In this document: positions 26,334 through 40,438 of the stretch, piece by piece
How the letters are laid out: every line of letters starts with the position of its first letter
Numbering within the stretch: the first letter of the stretch is position 1
Source: Apteryx mantelli
Taxonomy: Eukaryota > Chordata > Aves > Apterygiformes > Apterygidae
DNA: 64,000 nt
Assembly (NCBI RefSeq): GCF_036417845.1
Contig: NC_089983.1
Span: 18,939,207-19,003,206 of the forward strand
Direction: 5' to 3'
The notes under the pieces: model-generated
Database searches by the model: none
Seen by the model: only the letters and a program-made list of their open reading frames with translations
Told to the model about the DNA's origin: nothing
Translations under genes and position numbers: made by a program

Positions 26334-26373
26334 CAGCGGCCAACGGTCAGCGGCCAACGGTCAGCGGCCAAGG
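26334..26373. repeat. 14-base promoter tandem, about 2.9 copies
   Basis: The unit CAGCGGCCAACGGT starts at 26334 and 26348 and, in a truncated and changed form, at 26362. The first two units each contain CAACGG, which fits the MYB consensus YAACKG. It lies about 200 bases upstream of the TATA-like motif in the CpG island. Confidence 0.85.
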
Positions 26374-26567
26374 GCCACCGGCACCGGCGGGGCCGGGCGC
26401 GCCCCGCCGCGGCGGGGGAGGGCCGGGGCGCGGCGAGGGGCGGCGGGGCCGGGGGCGAGGCGGCAGGAAGGCGCGGCGCGGCCTTTGACGCACAGGAAAG
26501 CCACCAGCGGCGGCAGCGGCAGCGCCGGCGGCGCAGCATAAAGCGCGCGGCGGCGGCAGGCAGGAGC

Positions 26568-26667
26568 GAGCCGCCGCCTCAGGACGCCGCCCGCCCGCCC
26601 GCCTGCCCGCCTGCCTGCCTGCCTGCCTGCCTGCCTGCAGGGGCTCGCCCCGGACCCGCGCGCACAG
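26568..26667 (+). other. STAT4: Candidate non-coding STAT4 exon 1
   Basis: The first coding exon begins only one base before the ATG, so the 5' UTR must come from an upstream exon. A TATA-like CATAAAG at 26537-26543 would place a start near 26,568. A CAG followed by GCAAGT at 26665-26673 is a perfect GC-type splice donor. Joined to the exon 2 acceptor it would give A at position -3 of the start codon, a favourable Kozak base. Both boundaries are inferred; other start sites, donors or extra 5' exons are quite possible. Confidence 0.3.
26588..26639. repeat. CCGC/CTGC tetranucleotide tract in the CpG island
   Basis: A run of CCGC-type units changes into CCTG/CTGC units over about 52 bases. If the candidate exon 1 is right, this tract would be transcribed within the 5' UTR, and length variation could affect translation. 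It is likely polymorphic. Confidence 0.85.
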
Positions 26668-27760
26668 GCAAGTCGGGGCGGCGCGGCGGGAGCGGGCCGG
26701 AGCGGAGCGGGGGGGACCCGGCCCCGGCCTCGGCCTCGCTCCCCGGGGATCGGTGGCGGGGGAGCGCCGGACCGAGGGCAGCCGGCGGCGGCGTGGCGGC
26801 CCCCGCCGGGCCTCCGACACCGAGACCCCGGCTACGAGCTCACGGGTGTAACCAAAAAGTGAAGCGTGACAGCTGCGCTGTCAGCACTGCCTTCACTGAA
26901 AGCTAATACCCCTTTTTTTTTTAACGTCATAAATTTCTGCCAGACGCGAGATAAACTACATGTACTTTTTAACCTTCGGTGTCGGCTCCTAGGAAAAGGA
27001 AAATGTATGCCAGGATGTGCTGTATTGAATATGTTACAAAAATCCCATCTGCAGATCGTTTCCTTCTCTTGCGAGTGCTCATGCATGTTCGCATCCCCAT
27101 GCGTTACTCAGAGGCCTCCACAGGCTGCAGCCTGAACAAGATCTTGCTCTTTTTAGATACAAAGATTAAGGTTTCTTACCAAGTTTTGTCAGGATGTAAT
27201 AAACACTAGGATTTTCCAAAAATTGCAAACAGAACTCCCACTGAAAATGAATATACTTATGAATCTTATTTTTTTAATGAAAAAGTTACTAATGCACCAT
27301 GATTCTATTTCTCAAGAAATAAAGTCTATGATGGTACGTAATTATCAGTGAAGCAAAAAAGAGTAAAATGTATCTATATATTATTTTTTCTAAACAGCTT
27401 AAAGAAACAAAGTAAACGATCAGCAATATTTTCCCCTCTACTTAATAGAAGTAATAGGAAGGAGGGAAATGCCGTTGGGCACATTCCCGCTGACTTTATC
27501 TAGTTTCTTTCATAACACACACACAGTCATCCCATCCAGCTTTTGTAACGAAGGAGACACTAACACTGGTCACTTCTGCTTTGGCCCAGTAAGTACTCAG
27601 GACTCCATTACACCCTGAGATGCTTCATCTTTTAACTTTTTTATTCTGACTCAAGAAAAAGCAAAATGAAAGAACACAGTATTAAAAATGTGATTTATTC
27701 TGTACTTCCAAATGTTGACATTCTGAAACTATGATTCAGAATTGGAAATAGAAAAGTTGT

Positions 27761-27798
27761 TTATAAAAAGGTCAACTTTTTATAAAAATGTCAACTTT
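27761..27798. repeat. 19-base tandem duplication
   Basis: TTATAAAAAGGTCAACTTT at 27761 is followed directly by a near-identical copy at 27780 that differs by G to T at one base. It is a small local duplication with no evident function. Confidence 0.8.
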
Positions 27799-29302
27799 GA
27801 TGAAATCTCATCTTTTTTGCAGGAAAATTTTCCATCAAAACCATTCAAACAGATGTAATGTTGACCTATTGCAACCTTTAATCCATGACTCTGGATTTTA
27901 TGCAGTTTGTTAACATGAACAAACATAGTATCATAATAAAAGAGATGATGACCTTGTTTATAATGGGTTTTGTATCATTTTCCTTTTGTTATTTTGAGGC
28001 ATACAAAATAGCAATGTGCAGCAGTGTACTAAGGATTTCCACAGCATAATAACATAATTTAAACAAAAGTAAACTGGATGAGTTACAGCCAGGCATTTTT
28101 GGCTGCCCATCGAGGCTTGGGCATTCTGCAGGTGATGCAACCCTGAGTCCTCTGCCCAGCCCTTTTGTGCTCCGTCTTAAAGTGCATCACAGTTTCCGCT
28201 CCTCCAGCATACCCAGCTTTCCTCTGGGAAGGGGGAGTGAGGTGCAGCCCCTCTCCCTCTGGCACAGGATCAGGGTGCAGGCAGGGCACACTCAGGGCCT
28301 GGGGTGCCAGGGCAGGCCCCACGGCATCCCTCTGTTCCACTCATCCACTAAATGGGCTAAAGCAACAAATCAGTTACTACTTTTCTACTGTACACACACA
28401 TTTGAGTTCTTCTGATGCTGCTTTTGGCTAATCTTTCCTGCACTAAAAAATTGCAATGAAAATTGTGTTTTAACAAGTGGAATTAATGGTGATGCGGTGC
28501 AAACCTAGAGTGCAGATACCAGAAAAGTAGTGTTTTCCCAAGTGGAGATAAAGTCACTTAGGCTGGAGCCTACTTTGAGAGCCTGCTCACCCAAAACAGC
28601 CTCTTTAGGCTATGGAGAGAAACAGATATTCAAAGACAATTCACCCCACCTAAAATATGGAACAACTGAGTTTCTAACTCCAGTATCTCACTAAACAGTC
28701 AAAAATTAATTAGGATAGTTATTCCAGTTAAGAATTTCAGAGCCTATTTTTGGGTGATCCTACTCCTGTTTTTCTTTTATTTTTCAGATGGCTTCCCCCT
28801 TCCATGGGTTTTTCTTTTTTTAACATCAAATCCCAGAATTCCATACTAATTTAAAATAGAAAAAATGCACCAGATCAATAATTTACCTTGCAAAACAAGC
28901 AGTACTCTCCAAATAGAGAAGATGTGGGGGTCTAGGAACAGCACAAAAACATACAACATTCAGTGGCATTAGGAGAAATTTGAGTGGCATGAATTCACCA
29001 ATAAGAGCAAATTCTTTGCTTTCTACTCCTATTTCATAAGAATTATTTGACTTGCGTTTGAGATGTACAATTCTAAACTACTTCTCTTCAAAGAGATGCT
29101 GTGTAAATGAATGATTACTCATCTGCCTACTTCATAAGCATCATACAGTACCCCAAAACATTTGCATTAAGGAGGAAAAATGGCAGAGGTGTCCAGTTAG
29201 GTGTAAAATCTAGAATTTCTTTTAATGGCCTTGCTCTCTTTTCTCTCTCTTTAACTGGCTAACTTCAATTTCAACCCAAGTAAGGGCTGAAAAGAGAAAT
29301 AA

Positions 29303-31551
<2,249 letters not shown>

Positions 31552-31696
31552 GGAGGCTGCATCCAACAATGAAGCAATGGCAACAATCCTTTTACAGAAT
31601 TTGCTAATACAAGTGGATGAACAGCTAGATCGAGTTTCACAAGAAAAGAATCTTCTCTTGATTCACAACCTGAAAAGAATCAGGAAGCTTCTTCAG
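31552..31696 (+). CDS. STAT4: STAT4 exon 3, N-domain
   Basis: Residues 43-91. It enters in phase 2, completing Trp43, and ends in phase 0 at Gln91 before GTAGGT. It encodes EAASNNEAMATILLQNLL and the helix EKNLLLIHNLKRIRKLLQ, the central helices of the N-terminal interaction domain. Differences from human as I recall it are conservative (for example Leu for Val near residue 89). It is followed by the largest intron of the window. Confidence 0.96.
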
Positions 31697-34600
31697 GTAG
31701 GTTGTTACTTCAGATAACAAATTGTATACACTTACGGGTTCCTAAACATAATGTCCAACCACTTTTGAATGCAATTCAGTCCTCTGAAAATTCAGAGCTA
31801 TCCTCATCACTATAGATTCTGAGTCGCTATGGGAAGGCCAAACCTTAAACAAGATAATTCCGATAGTAATTCCACTGCCAGTTACATTTGTGGAACAATA
31901 TTTCACATTTTTAATGGATATTGCTCAGATATAACAGTGCTGTGACCTGTTAGCTCAATGTGTGTCTGGGTCTCAGTTATTAAAAATAAGATTATTTGGT
32001 ATTTATGGATGCTAATATTTATTACAAATGTAATTACTGTTTTTTCAGACACTTACAGGTATTTAACTATGATTAATTGTGATTATTGCAGAAATGAAAA
32101 TGCATATTTAAGCCTTAATAGAACAGCAGCCTGAAAAAGGAACCACTGGAAATCAATAGCATGTTTGCTATTTTATGCTTAGCTGGAATTATTTTTTATG
32201 AGTGACTTAAAGGATTTTCCATTAGGCTTTTGCAAAGTGATATTTATTTTGTTTGTCTGAAAGTTTCTCTAATAACTGTTTATTTAAAGCAAGAATTTTC
32301 AGAGTTCTACTTCATCAGTCATTTACTTCCTGCCATCTATGTCTTCTACATAAAACAGATACACATCTGAGTTTAATGAAAGTTTGGGGGGTTTTCTCTT
32401 CTTTGATGGTGTTTTCCATAGGTACTTCAATGACAGTTATATTGCTTGCAAAACATTACTTTTATTTTATATATATGTTTTGGTCTGGAAAATCTTAACA
32501 TGACATTGTCAATTATTTTGTTCTCTTTATAGCTGTGTATCTTTCTATTCTGTGTCCTTAATGGTGACCTCTTTAATATGTGATAATATTTCCATCACTA
32601 CCACTTTCTTCCGGTATTATGCAAGCCGTCTCATGTAACTTGAAACTAAGGTTGCTTTTCATTTCTTTTCTTGTCTGTGTAGCAGCATTATCCATAATTT
32701 CAATACTACTCAAACAACAAATGTGGTCAACTGCTTTTGGAGTTAACTACAAGTTGAGCAGAAAGATTAATCCTATTATTTCTGTCACGGTCTTAGTACG
32801 CATTACCATACTAGGGTTGAGAAAGAGCTGTGTCACCTTAGTACAGTTATTCTCTTTGCAATAGCATGCATGTAGAAAGAGTGTTTCAGGACACTGAAGT
32901 GAGCAGTTGCATTGCTGTACCACTGGCTTAGGAGCTGGTGCATTTATGATTATCGTCACAATGTGCATATGCAGAGGGATTGGTATATATTTACATACAG
33001 GCTCTACGTAATTTGAATCTCTCAGTGTTCCTTCTCCTCCTCCCATCTGTATTTTATTTTAAAAATTTCACCAAAATTTAGAGTAGCAACTCTGTATAGC
33101 CAAATGTGTAGTCTGTGAAACATGGCAACTGAGACAATAATCAGGCCTTGGGCCACACATGACTTTTCACATTGGCAATATATTATGTAAATGGCCAGAA
33201 TAAAAATCATGTCCCTTAAGTCTGGCATGTTTGGAGATTATATTATGTTGTGCTTCTGAAGAGCACAAAACAAATGAGGCGTATTCCAGGAAGGGGAGAG
33301 AAGGGGAGTTTTAAATGATTTCTGATTAAGTGTTTTCTCAGTTGGCAAGGGTTTGAGTTAAGTTTCTAGAACAAGCCAAAATGCAGAGGAGTCTCCTTTA
33401 CAACTGTGCAGCTAGACTACAGTTACCATATACTAGTTACAGCCGTGGTAGAGCTGGCACCAGAGTTGATCTTTTCCTTCTTTAGGTAAAGTAGCAGTAG
33501 AAGTTTCATAAGGATTTGCCTAACCCATCATTTCACTTGATTGCTGGCTTTCTGAAAAGAAATACTTTATACTGCTTATTAAAAAGAGCCTCAGTCTTGA
33601 GCTTTGTGGTAAAATATTTCCAGTTAAGAAAAAAATATAACACATTACTAATAATGCTGACCTTTCTCCATTCTATCAAGACAGCAAATAACCTATTTTT
33701 AGATTAAAAGCTACTTGTACAGTTTCAGAATACACATGCGAACCAGCAGATACCAAATAGCACTTTCACTATTAGAGCTTTTCCTGATTTCTTATATGAC
33801 CCTTAATACTATAACCCACAGTCCATTCTGATTTCTAAAATAACTTCTACAGGTTGGAGCAGGACCAGACTCTTGCAGTGCTGTGGGTTTTTTTGTTTTT
33901 TTTTGTTTTGTTTTCTTTTTGGATAGAGCAAATAGCTTGAAGTATGTCTTTTTAAGAGAAATCTGTAACGCACATTTTGGATTTTTGTTTAAAATATTAC
34001 ATTTAAAATTTTATGTTCCAACTTGTAATTTTTAAAACACAGATGATAATTGCATCTTCAACCAAAGTAGAGGCTGCACATTCTTTAGATCTGTGCATGC
34101 AGTCTTCTGAGCTTCAGCAGTTAAAATTGATTCCTTTATTGGTTAGGTAACTCTATCGGGGGAAATGTTATAGTAGTTGTGTTGAACTGACATCCTTATC
34201 CTTATTATTATCTGTCAGTTATTAGTAATGCAATATGAGCTGTACATGGCACACAGTACTCATTGTTGCTGCTGTAATGTCCTTAAAATTGAGTGTGCAA
34301 ATTATATAATTAGAGAAGTTGTGGCATTTCTTTTCAGATTTACATTTGAGTATTAGGGCCCTGATTTTTGAATGCATCACTCATTGTATTTTATTGCTGA
34401 ATATCTAATAAGCTTGGCATTGGACATCTAGCTCCATTGCCCAAAGCTGGACACACTTGCACATGCAAAACTCCTGTAATTTGAGCTAGTTTCTGACAGC
34501 TTTGTGAAACAAGACCAGAAGAGATGACTGAAGTATACAGTATACTTCCCTAGCCCTTTTTGTCCCAACATACCACCTAGAGAAAGGGAGATTGGAAGGG

Positions 34601-36100
34601 TAAGCTTCAAAATTAAAGAGATTTTTCACCGACTTTGATGGGGAAAAGATTGGGCTCTTAAACAGGAGAGGAAGCAACGTTTGTAAACATCTTTTCACTT
34701 CTGGTGACTCTGTGAACAGCGTTGGTTTGATTTTCTCTGAAGGTTAGTTACCATTAGCCCACCTTATCTCTGCTTTGCTCTCTAGCGCAACACTTCTTTG
34801 AAATTTCACAGTTCACTCCTCTTCCTTCCCCTCTACACCACACACGTAGACATACAGACATGTAGAGCACACACATGAACACACACACAAAGCTCTTCAA
34901 CCTCAATGCATGGTCTGAATGTGATGTTTGTTTATTATTGTGAGCCAAATCATGTTACAATATTAAGTAATACTTGTCAAGAAAGGTAATGCTGGAAACC
35001 AGCATTTATCTCTAAGTATGCAGAATAGTACCTTGCACTATGGTAGAGGGTCCTAAATGCTATGGTAATAACAATAATAGTTACAAGTACAGAACACTCA
35101 AAAGCCATACAAAAACAGTCTGTAGTTCTTGACAAAAGATAAAAGGTGGGACTAATGTTTAATTAATAATACAATTAGATCATTAACGATGAACTGCTTT
35201 AACAGGAGAAGTAATACACACTTTACAAATGGCCTGTGCAGCTATTTTCTAGACAGCAGACAAATTGTTGGCATCAAGATTCCTGGCACTGTTACTGAAT
35301 TTAGAGAGAATTTTGTTTACTAGTTCATAGTACCACAGCCAAGCACACTCAGTCTGAAAGGTATCATTGAGCCTCAGGTTTCTTATCAAACAGAGAATAT
35401 GTTCTATTCTGAGCTTCACCTGAAATATCTTTATGTAAATGCCTTAGCTACTCCATGGAAATAATGATGGAAGTAGTGGAAGAAGTGACAGCTTGCCTGC
35501 CTCGTACTTGCAATACAAAACTTTGATTGGTCTTAAGAGTTGTAAAGTGCAAAGAGCAGAACTGTTAGCCAAAAGACAGCTCTGACTCGCACTCTTCTTT
35601 TAGGCCACAGGGACCATCCCTGTTCCTTTAACATTAGAGAAATACCTATGGAACATGACACTTTTGCTTGGACTACTGACATTTCCAAAATTATGTTGAG
35701 GCGAAAAGCAGACATTGACCAGTAAATGTGAAATTTGACTAAGTTATAAGTACTTGGAAAAGCTCTAAGCAACTTAGCTAAGCAGCTATGGTTGCTGCTA
35801 GTTTCTGTGTCACACATATAGCTCTCAATAATGTGCTTCTCTATCCATTTCTTGCTTTTGTTGAAACACCACTTCCTGACATTCATCTGGCATAAAGGTA
35901 CACATTATATTAAAATCTGGATCAGAGTTTTAAGCTGAAATCCTTCATATTTACTTCTTATATTTTTCTTATTTCTCTAGCCAGGGAATTAAATTTGTTT
36001 TTCTAGCAGTCATTTTCTGCAGAGTGGCCTTTTGTTGCTGCACTCTTCAGTGGAAGCTATTATGGCACCTTTGCTTAGTAAGGTTAGATTCGCCTTCCCT

Positions 36101-36183
36101 CTTCCCGCAGAGCTCCCGCCCACACACACTGCGGTGCCAAGCAGTCCTGCAGGAGAGGAAGCCTTTGGAGGCAGTGCGGGAAG
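36101..36183. promoter_or_regulatory. Inverted E2F-like pair in a GC-richer patch
   Basis: CTTCCCGCA (36101-36109) is mirrored by its perfect reverse complement TGCGGGAAG (36175-36183). Each contains TTCCCGC or GCGGGAA, matching the E2F core. The local DNA is GC-richer than the rest of intron 3. It might be a small enhancer or internal promoter, or chance. Confidence 0.3.
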
Positions 36184-39100
36184 GAGGGAGGAAGCTGTGC
36201 CTATGGTTCATTCTCCTGCTTAAAAACTGGATAGAGAAAAGAAAAGCAGATTATTCACAAGTACAGGGTTTGTGCTGTTGCTATGACAACAAAACGTAAA
36301 AGGCAGGCATGAAGCCTAGAAGAGCTACCTATCACTTCTAGGAACCAAATTTTGGATGCAACGGTCTACAAGACCTTAGCCCATGAACAGTTACGTCTTA
36401 GTTTTTAAAAGGATTTTTTTTAAGTGACAGTATGCCTGTCCCTGATGTAAGCTTCCCTGCAATATGTGAGTAGATTTGCTGCACAAGAAAAGACTGATGA
36501 AATACACAGAGACTCATGTAAGAAATAAACTGTCAATGTTCCTGACACGCATGCCAAAATCTTTGTTTAGTTAAGAGCAGCGGGACAGCTGCAGTGCACC
36601 TGTGAGAGCCAAGGGACCAGCAGGCTCCGAGTAGACCGGGAGTCAGAGAGGGGCACTGTTTCCCCAGCATCCCACTGCTCCCACTGCTTTTGGGGTGGTG
36701 CTGGGATGTGATTATATGTAGGTCTCAGAGTAATCCAGTGATTTTCGTCTCAGAAGTCCCCATGTCCTTGCTTTTTCCCTCCAGAGCTGGAAATTGGGAG
36801 CACTTGGCAGGTACCTGCCAGCTCAGATGTAGTCCCATGCGATGCAGCCCTGCTGTCTGAGCCAAATTTGAGCTATATATTTGAGCTGCCTGTCGCTCAA
36901 GAACCACAGTCTGGCTGTGCTGTGTATTACACTGGATATGTGACAATTACATGAGGAAAAAGCAGAAATTCCCCAAATCGTCCTACTCACAACTGAAGCT
37001 TATATATATACTCTACTCTCAAGCAATCCCCTCTCATTATTAACAACATGATGTGTCACATCATTGTTTACAATATTCAGGGGAAAATTGATCTTGTGGA
37101 TATTTCTTCATGAAAGTGAAATGACAGATTTCGGGAACAGGAAGAAGAGCTACTCTGCTCATGTACCATTGAAGCCTGAGTTAACTAGTACACTGTGTAC
37201 TTTGGGGGATTTTTTTGCTGTAACTGCTGCCTATTCGTGATATTCAGTTAATACTAATGGCAGGTTCTCAGGTATTGGTGAAATTTACCCACTCTGCACC
37301 CCTGTGAGAGCCTCAGATGAGAAGAGGGCAGGCGATGGGCATTCTGCCTGAAAAGCACATCTGTATACACACCATGCACATCTGGGGAAGCTCTTACAAA
37401 AGAGGATCACAGGATTTGCTGATACACATCCACCAATGATATCAAAATGGACTTTTGGAAGGACTATGTTTGTATTGTGGAGTTGGGAATTAGTACTTTG
37501 ATTATACCTCGTCCTCCTGCACAGCCCTACTATGGTTACAGAATGATCTGGAATAGCATCTTAAAGTATCTTCTGCCATCTTAATTGATACATATTAACA
37601 TTATGGCACTTCTTTCCATACGCCCCTGTTTCTAAGCAGTACAAACAAATAGCATCTTGCTTTACATGATGTTACTCAGCAAGGTAGCACAGCAGTGTGT
37701 TCCTGGTTCTGATTCAGTTTCTCAGTTACACTACACAGCCTGTTTCCATCAGTAATGAGAACTGAACATCTTTATGCTTCTCTAGATAGAACTGAAATGA
37801 ACATATAAAGGTTTTTATTTTGTTTCAGGACTGTTGATGCAACTCACTGTACCAGAAATGAAAAGCATGAGGGATATTTCCTAACATTATTTATTTCAGT
37901 GCGTCAAGGAAAATTGACAAAATATTGTTAGATCTGAAAGAGGATACTCCAGGTGGTACTTAACAAATATTTCTAATAAGCACTGTACTGAGAAACAGTT
38001 GCAAAGAATGGAAACACAGCCATTGAAGTTTAAGTTGCAGTTTCCTGTTAAACAACAGGGTGAGAATGGAACAAAATAGAGAAACAGTTTTAATACACAA
38101 CAGAAGAACCATTTAAAAACGTTATTTACGTATATATTTATATATTCATGTAACCTGCCGCATCAACAAAGCAACAAATTACCGTAGGAAATGTGTTTCT
38201 AACCAATCTGATCTGCTGTCTAATACAATTCAAACTGAATTTTCATATTACCATCTTGCCCCCAATAAGTTTTCTAGATCAACCACTGAGACTGTTTACT
38301 AAAAATTTTGGCATACAAAGGGGAAACTGGTGACAGTGGACCGTATTCTAAAGTAGCTAACCGATCTGCTATTAGTGATTTCAGATTAACTACTGAACAT
38401 TAGCTAATAAGGATTAAAAAAAAGATTCTAATACAAGACCGAAAGAAGGTTACTTATTAGAATTAAAATTGAGTTCCCAATTATTATTTAAAGAATTCAA
38501 CCCTAACAATTTATATACGTTTTTGTTTGTTTTTGTAGAACAGATGTGAATTAGCTTGCAAACAGAAGTAAAAAAGACCCAAGCAAACAACCTCTTGTGG
38601 TCTTTGCTCATTCTTGAGTATTAAGAGGGCCCAGCTGTGAACAAATATCTGCCAGAGAGATTAGTTAATAATGCTCTGGACTTTGTGTCCGTAAGGTGGA
38701 GAAAGAAGATCAGTCCTCTTTCACCTATGCTTTTTTCTTTGCCCTCTTTGGTAAGGGACATAGCATTTTTATTTATTTTGAAATAAATCTCATTTAAATA
38801 AGAAGCATCACTACATTATTCATCCTTTGTGGCAGCACAGTTCTACTGTCAGATGATGAGATCTACAGCCATATATTTTCTGTAGATACATCTCACCCTA
38901 CGTGCTTAGAAAACTACTGTTCCTATAAACCATTCCTTGACTCTTGTTAGAGTCTGTTGGGAGGTACTTGGTGGAGTTTGGGGGCAAACTGGGGGATGGA
39001 AAATAAGATCTCTATCTTCACAGCTTTATTCACTGTGCTCTTACAGTTTTGCTTATCGGCATGTGGTTGTGTACGCCCTAAAGAATTTTATGATGTTTTT

Positions 39101-40398
39101 GAAAATTATGCATTATACTTTGTGAGAAAAGCAGAAATGCAGCATTGCATACCTGTGTTTTAGGACTTCTCAATATCATACAAGTTGTCTAAAAGAATAA
39201 GGTTGCCTTTAAAGTTCTCTTATGTATTTTGAGAGGGGGGAGGGGAAATCTAAAAATAAAAGTCTAAGAAGAACACTGTAAATAGATAGTGTCACAGGTA
39301 CTTCCTCTTAAAGACCTAGATAAAATAGAGCTACGCTTTTATTAGAATAAGACTTTTAGTAAGAATACTGCCTGTTTAAATACAAACTTTTAAAAACTCG
39401 CAAGCACTTTACAAAGAAAGAATCAGTCCTTGTGATGCATCTGAGAGAAAGGTGTTCCAGTATTGTCTTCATTATATTTTCTGTCTGGATACATAAATAG
39501 AGGTAGAAAATAAATCAAGGCAAAATGCTGTTTGTCACATTTGAAGGTGAAGTGAAAAAGAGAAATAAGTGTGTGTGGTTATGCCTTCCCATGCACACGT
39601 TTTTTTGTTACACAAACATAAAAAGTTTTTTTCTTAAAAAAATTAAACGAAAGAGATTTTTTTCTCCTTGTTTTGTATTACATGAAACATCACATATCTG
39701 CTTATCTAGAAAAATGTTCAGAACCAGACTTAGTAAAATAAGGATATCACAAGTGAGCAATGAGGAAGGAAATGTATTTTCACTTGACTTTGTAACCCTG
39801 TTTCCTATCTCTCTGTGTCCTACCTCCCTTCCATCAGCTTATTTTAAATATTCTTTTAATTTCAACAAATACATCAACAATCATATTAGTTAATAGTTTC
39901 ATGCCTCCAATTAAGATCTTGTTTTATACACTTTAAAACCGTAAAGTAGGGTTTTTCTAGTAGAACCAAGGAAAACCAGAGCTAGTATTTTTGATACCTT
40001 AAAATAAAATGAAAAAAAGAAGAAGGAAAAGCAGGGAAAAACAACCAAATTTTAAAGTACTAAAACCTACTCAAAGAGGTCCTTTTCAGGTCACCTTGAA
40101 AACCAGAGGAGATAATCAGGTAAAACTCTGACTTTCTAAAGGTTGTACAGCATATCCTTGTACGTTAGAAGCAGAAAACAACAGTCTTAATACCTAATCC
40201 CCTACTTTAATCACTGAAGATAGAATCAAGGTGCTCAAGCAGTGCATACAGAAGCATTCATCTATGGATGTGCTTGGTATAGAGAGGCCTTTGACACATG
40301 AAAAGAAAGCTGGCCAATATTACTGTGACTGGGAGTGAGCCACTTTGTGATGGAGATGCCCACAGGAAAATCTGTTAAATTTTTGAGCATTAAAAACA

Positions 40399-40438
40399 AA
40401 AAAAAAGAGGGAGAAAGAGAGAGAGGGAGGGAGGGAGA
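40399..40438. repeat. AG-rich microsatellite (AGGG/AGAG)
   Basis: A purine-only stretch of A, GA and GGGA units within intron 3, likely length-variable. Confidence 0.85.

Larger units (their letters stand above)
25890..26850 (+). promoter_or_regulatory. STAT4: CpG island, likely STAT4 promoter
   Basis: About 1 kb of very GC-rich DNA with dense CpG, abrupt against AT-rich flanks, lying 2.7-3.6 kb upstream of the STAT4 start codon. It contains several GC-box-like GGGCGG/CCGCCC cores, a 14-base unit repeated almost three times at 26334-26373, a TATA-like CATAAAG at 26537-26543 and a CCGC/CTGC tetranucleotide tract at 26588-26639. Long open frames on both strands (up to 228 codons) are those expected of stop-poor GC-rich DNA and are not called as genes. 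Assignment to STAT4 rests on position and orientation. A bidirectional promoter is possible. Confidence 0.7.

Noticed and set aside
26039-26906. Long open frames (157-228 codons) on both strands of the CpG island
   Set aside because: GC-rich DNA has few stop codons. The translations are Arg/Ala/Pro/Gly-rich, overlap on opposite strands and show no domain. Treated as compositional.
33284-33292. STAT-type GAS word TTCCAGGAA in intron 3, and another at 18319
   Set aside because: Loose TTCNNNGAA sites are expected about 16 times by chance in 64 kb, so autoregulation cannot be argued from two copies without occupancy data.
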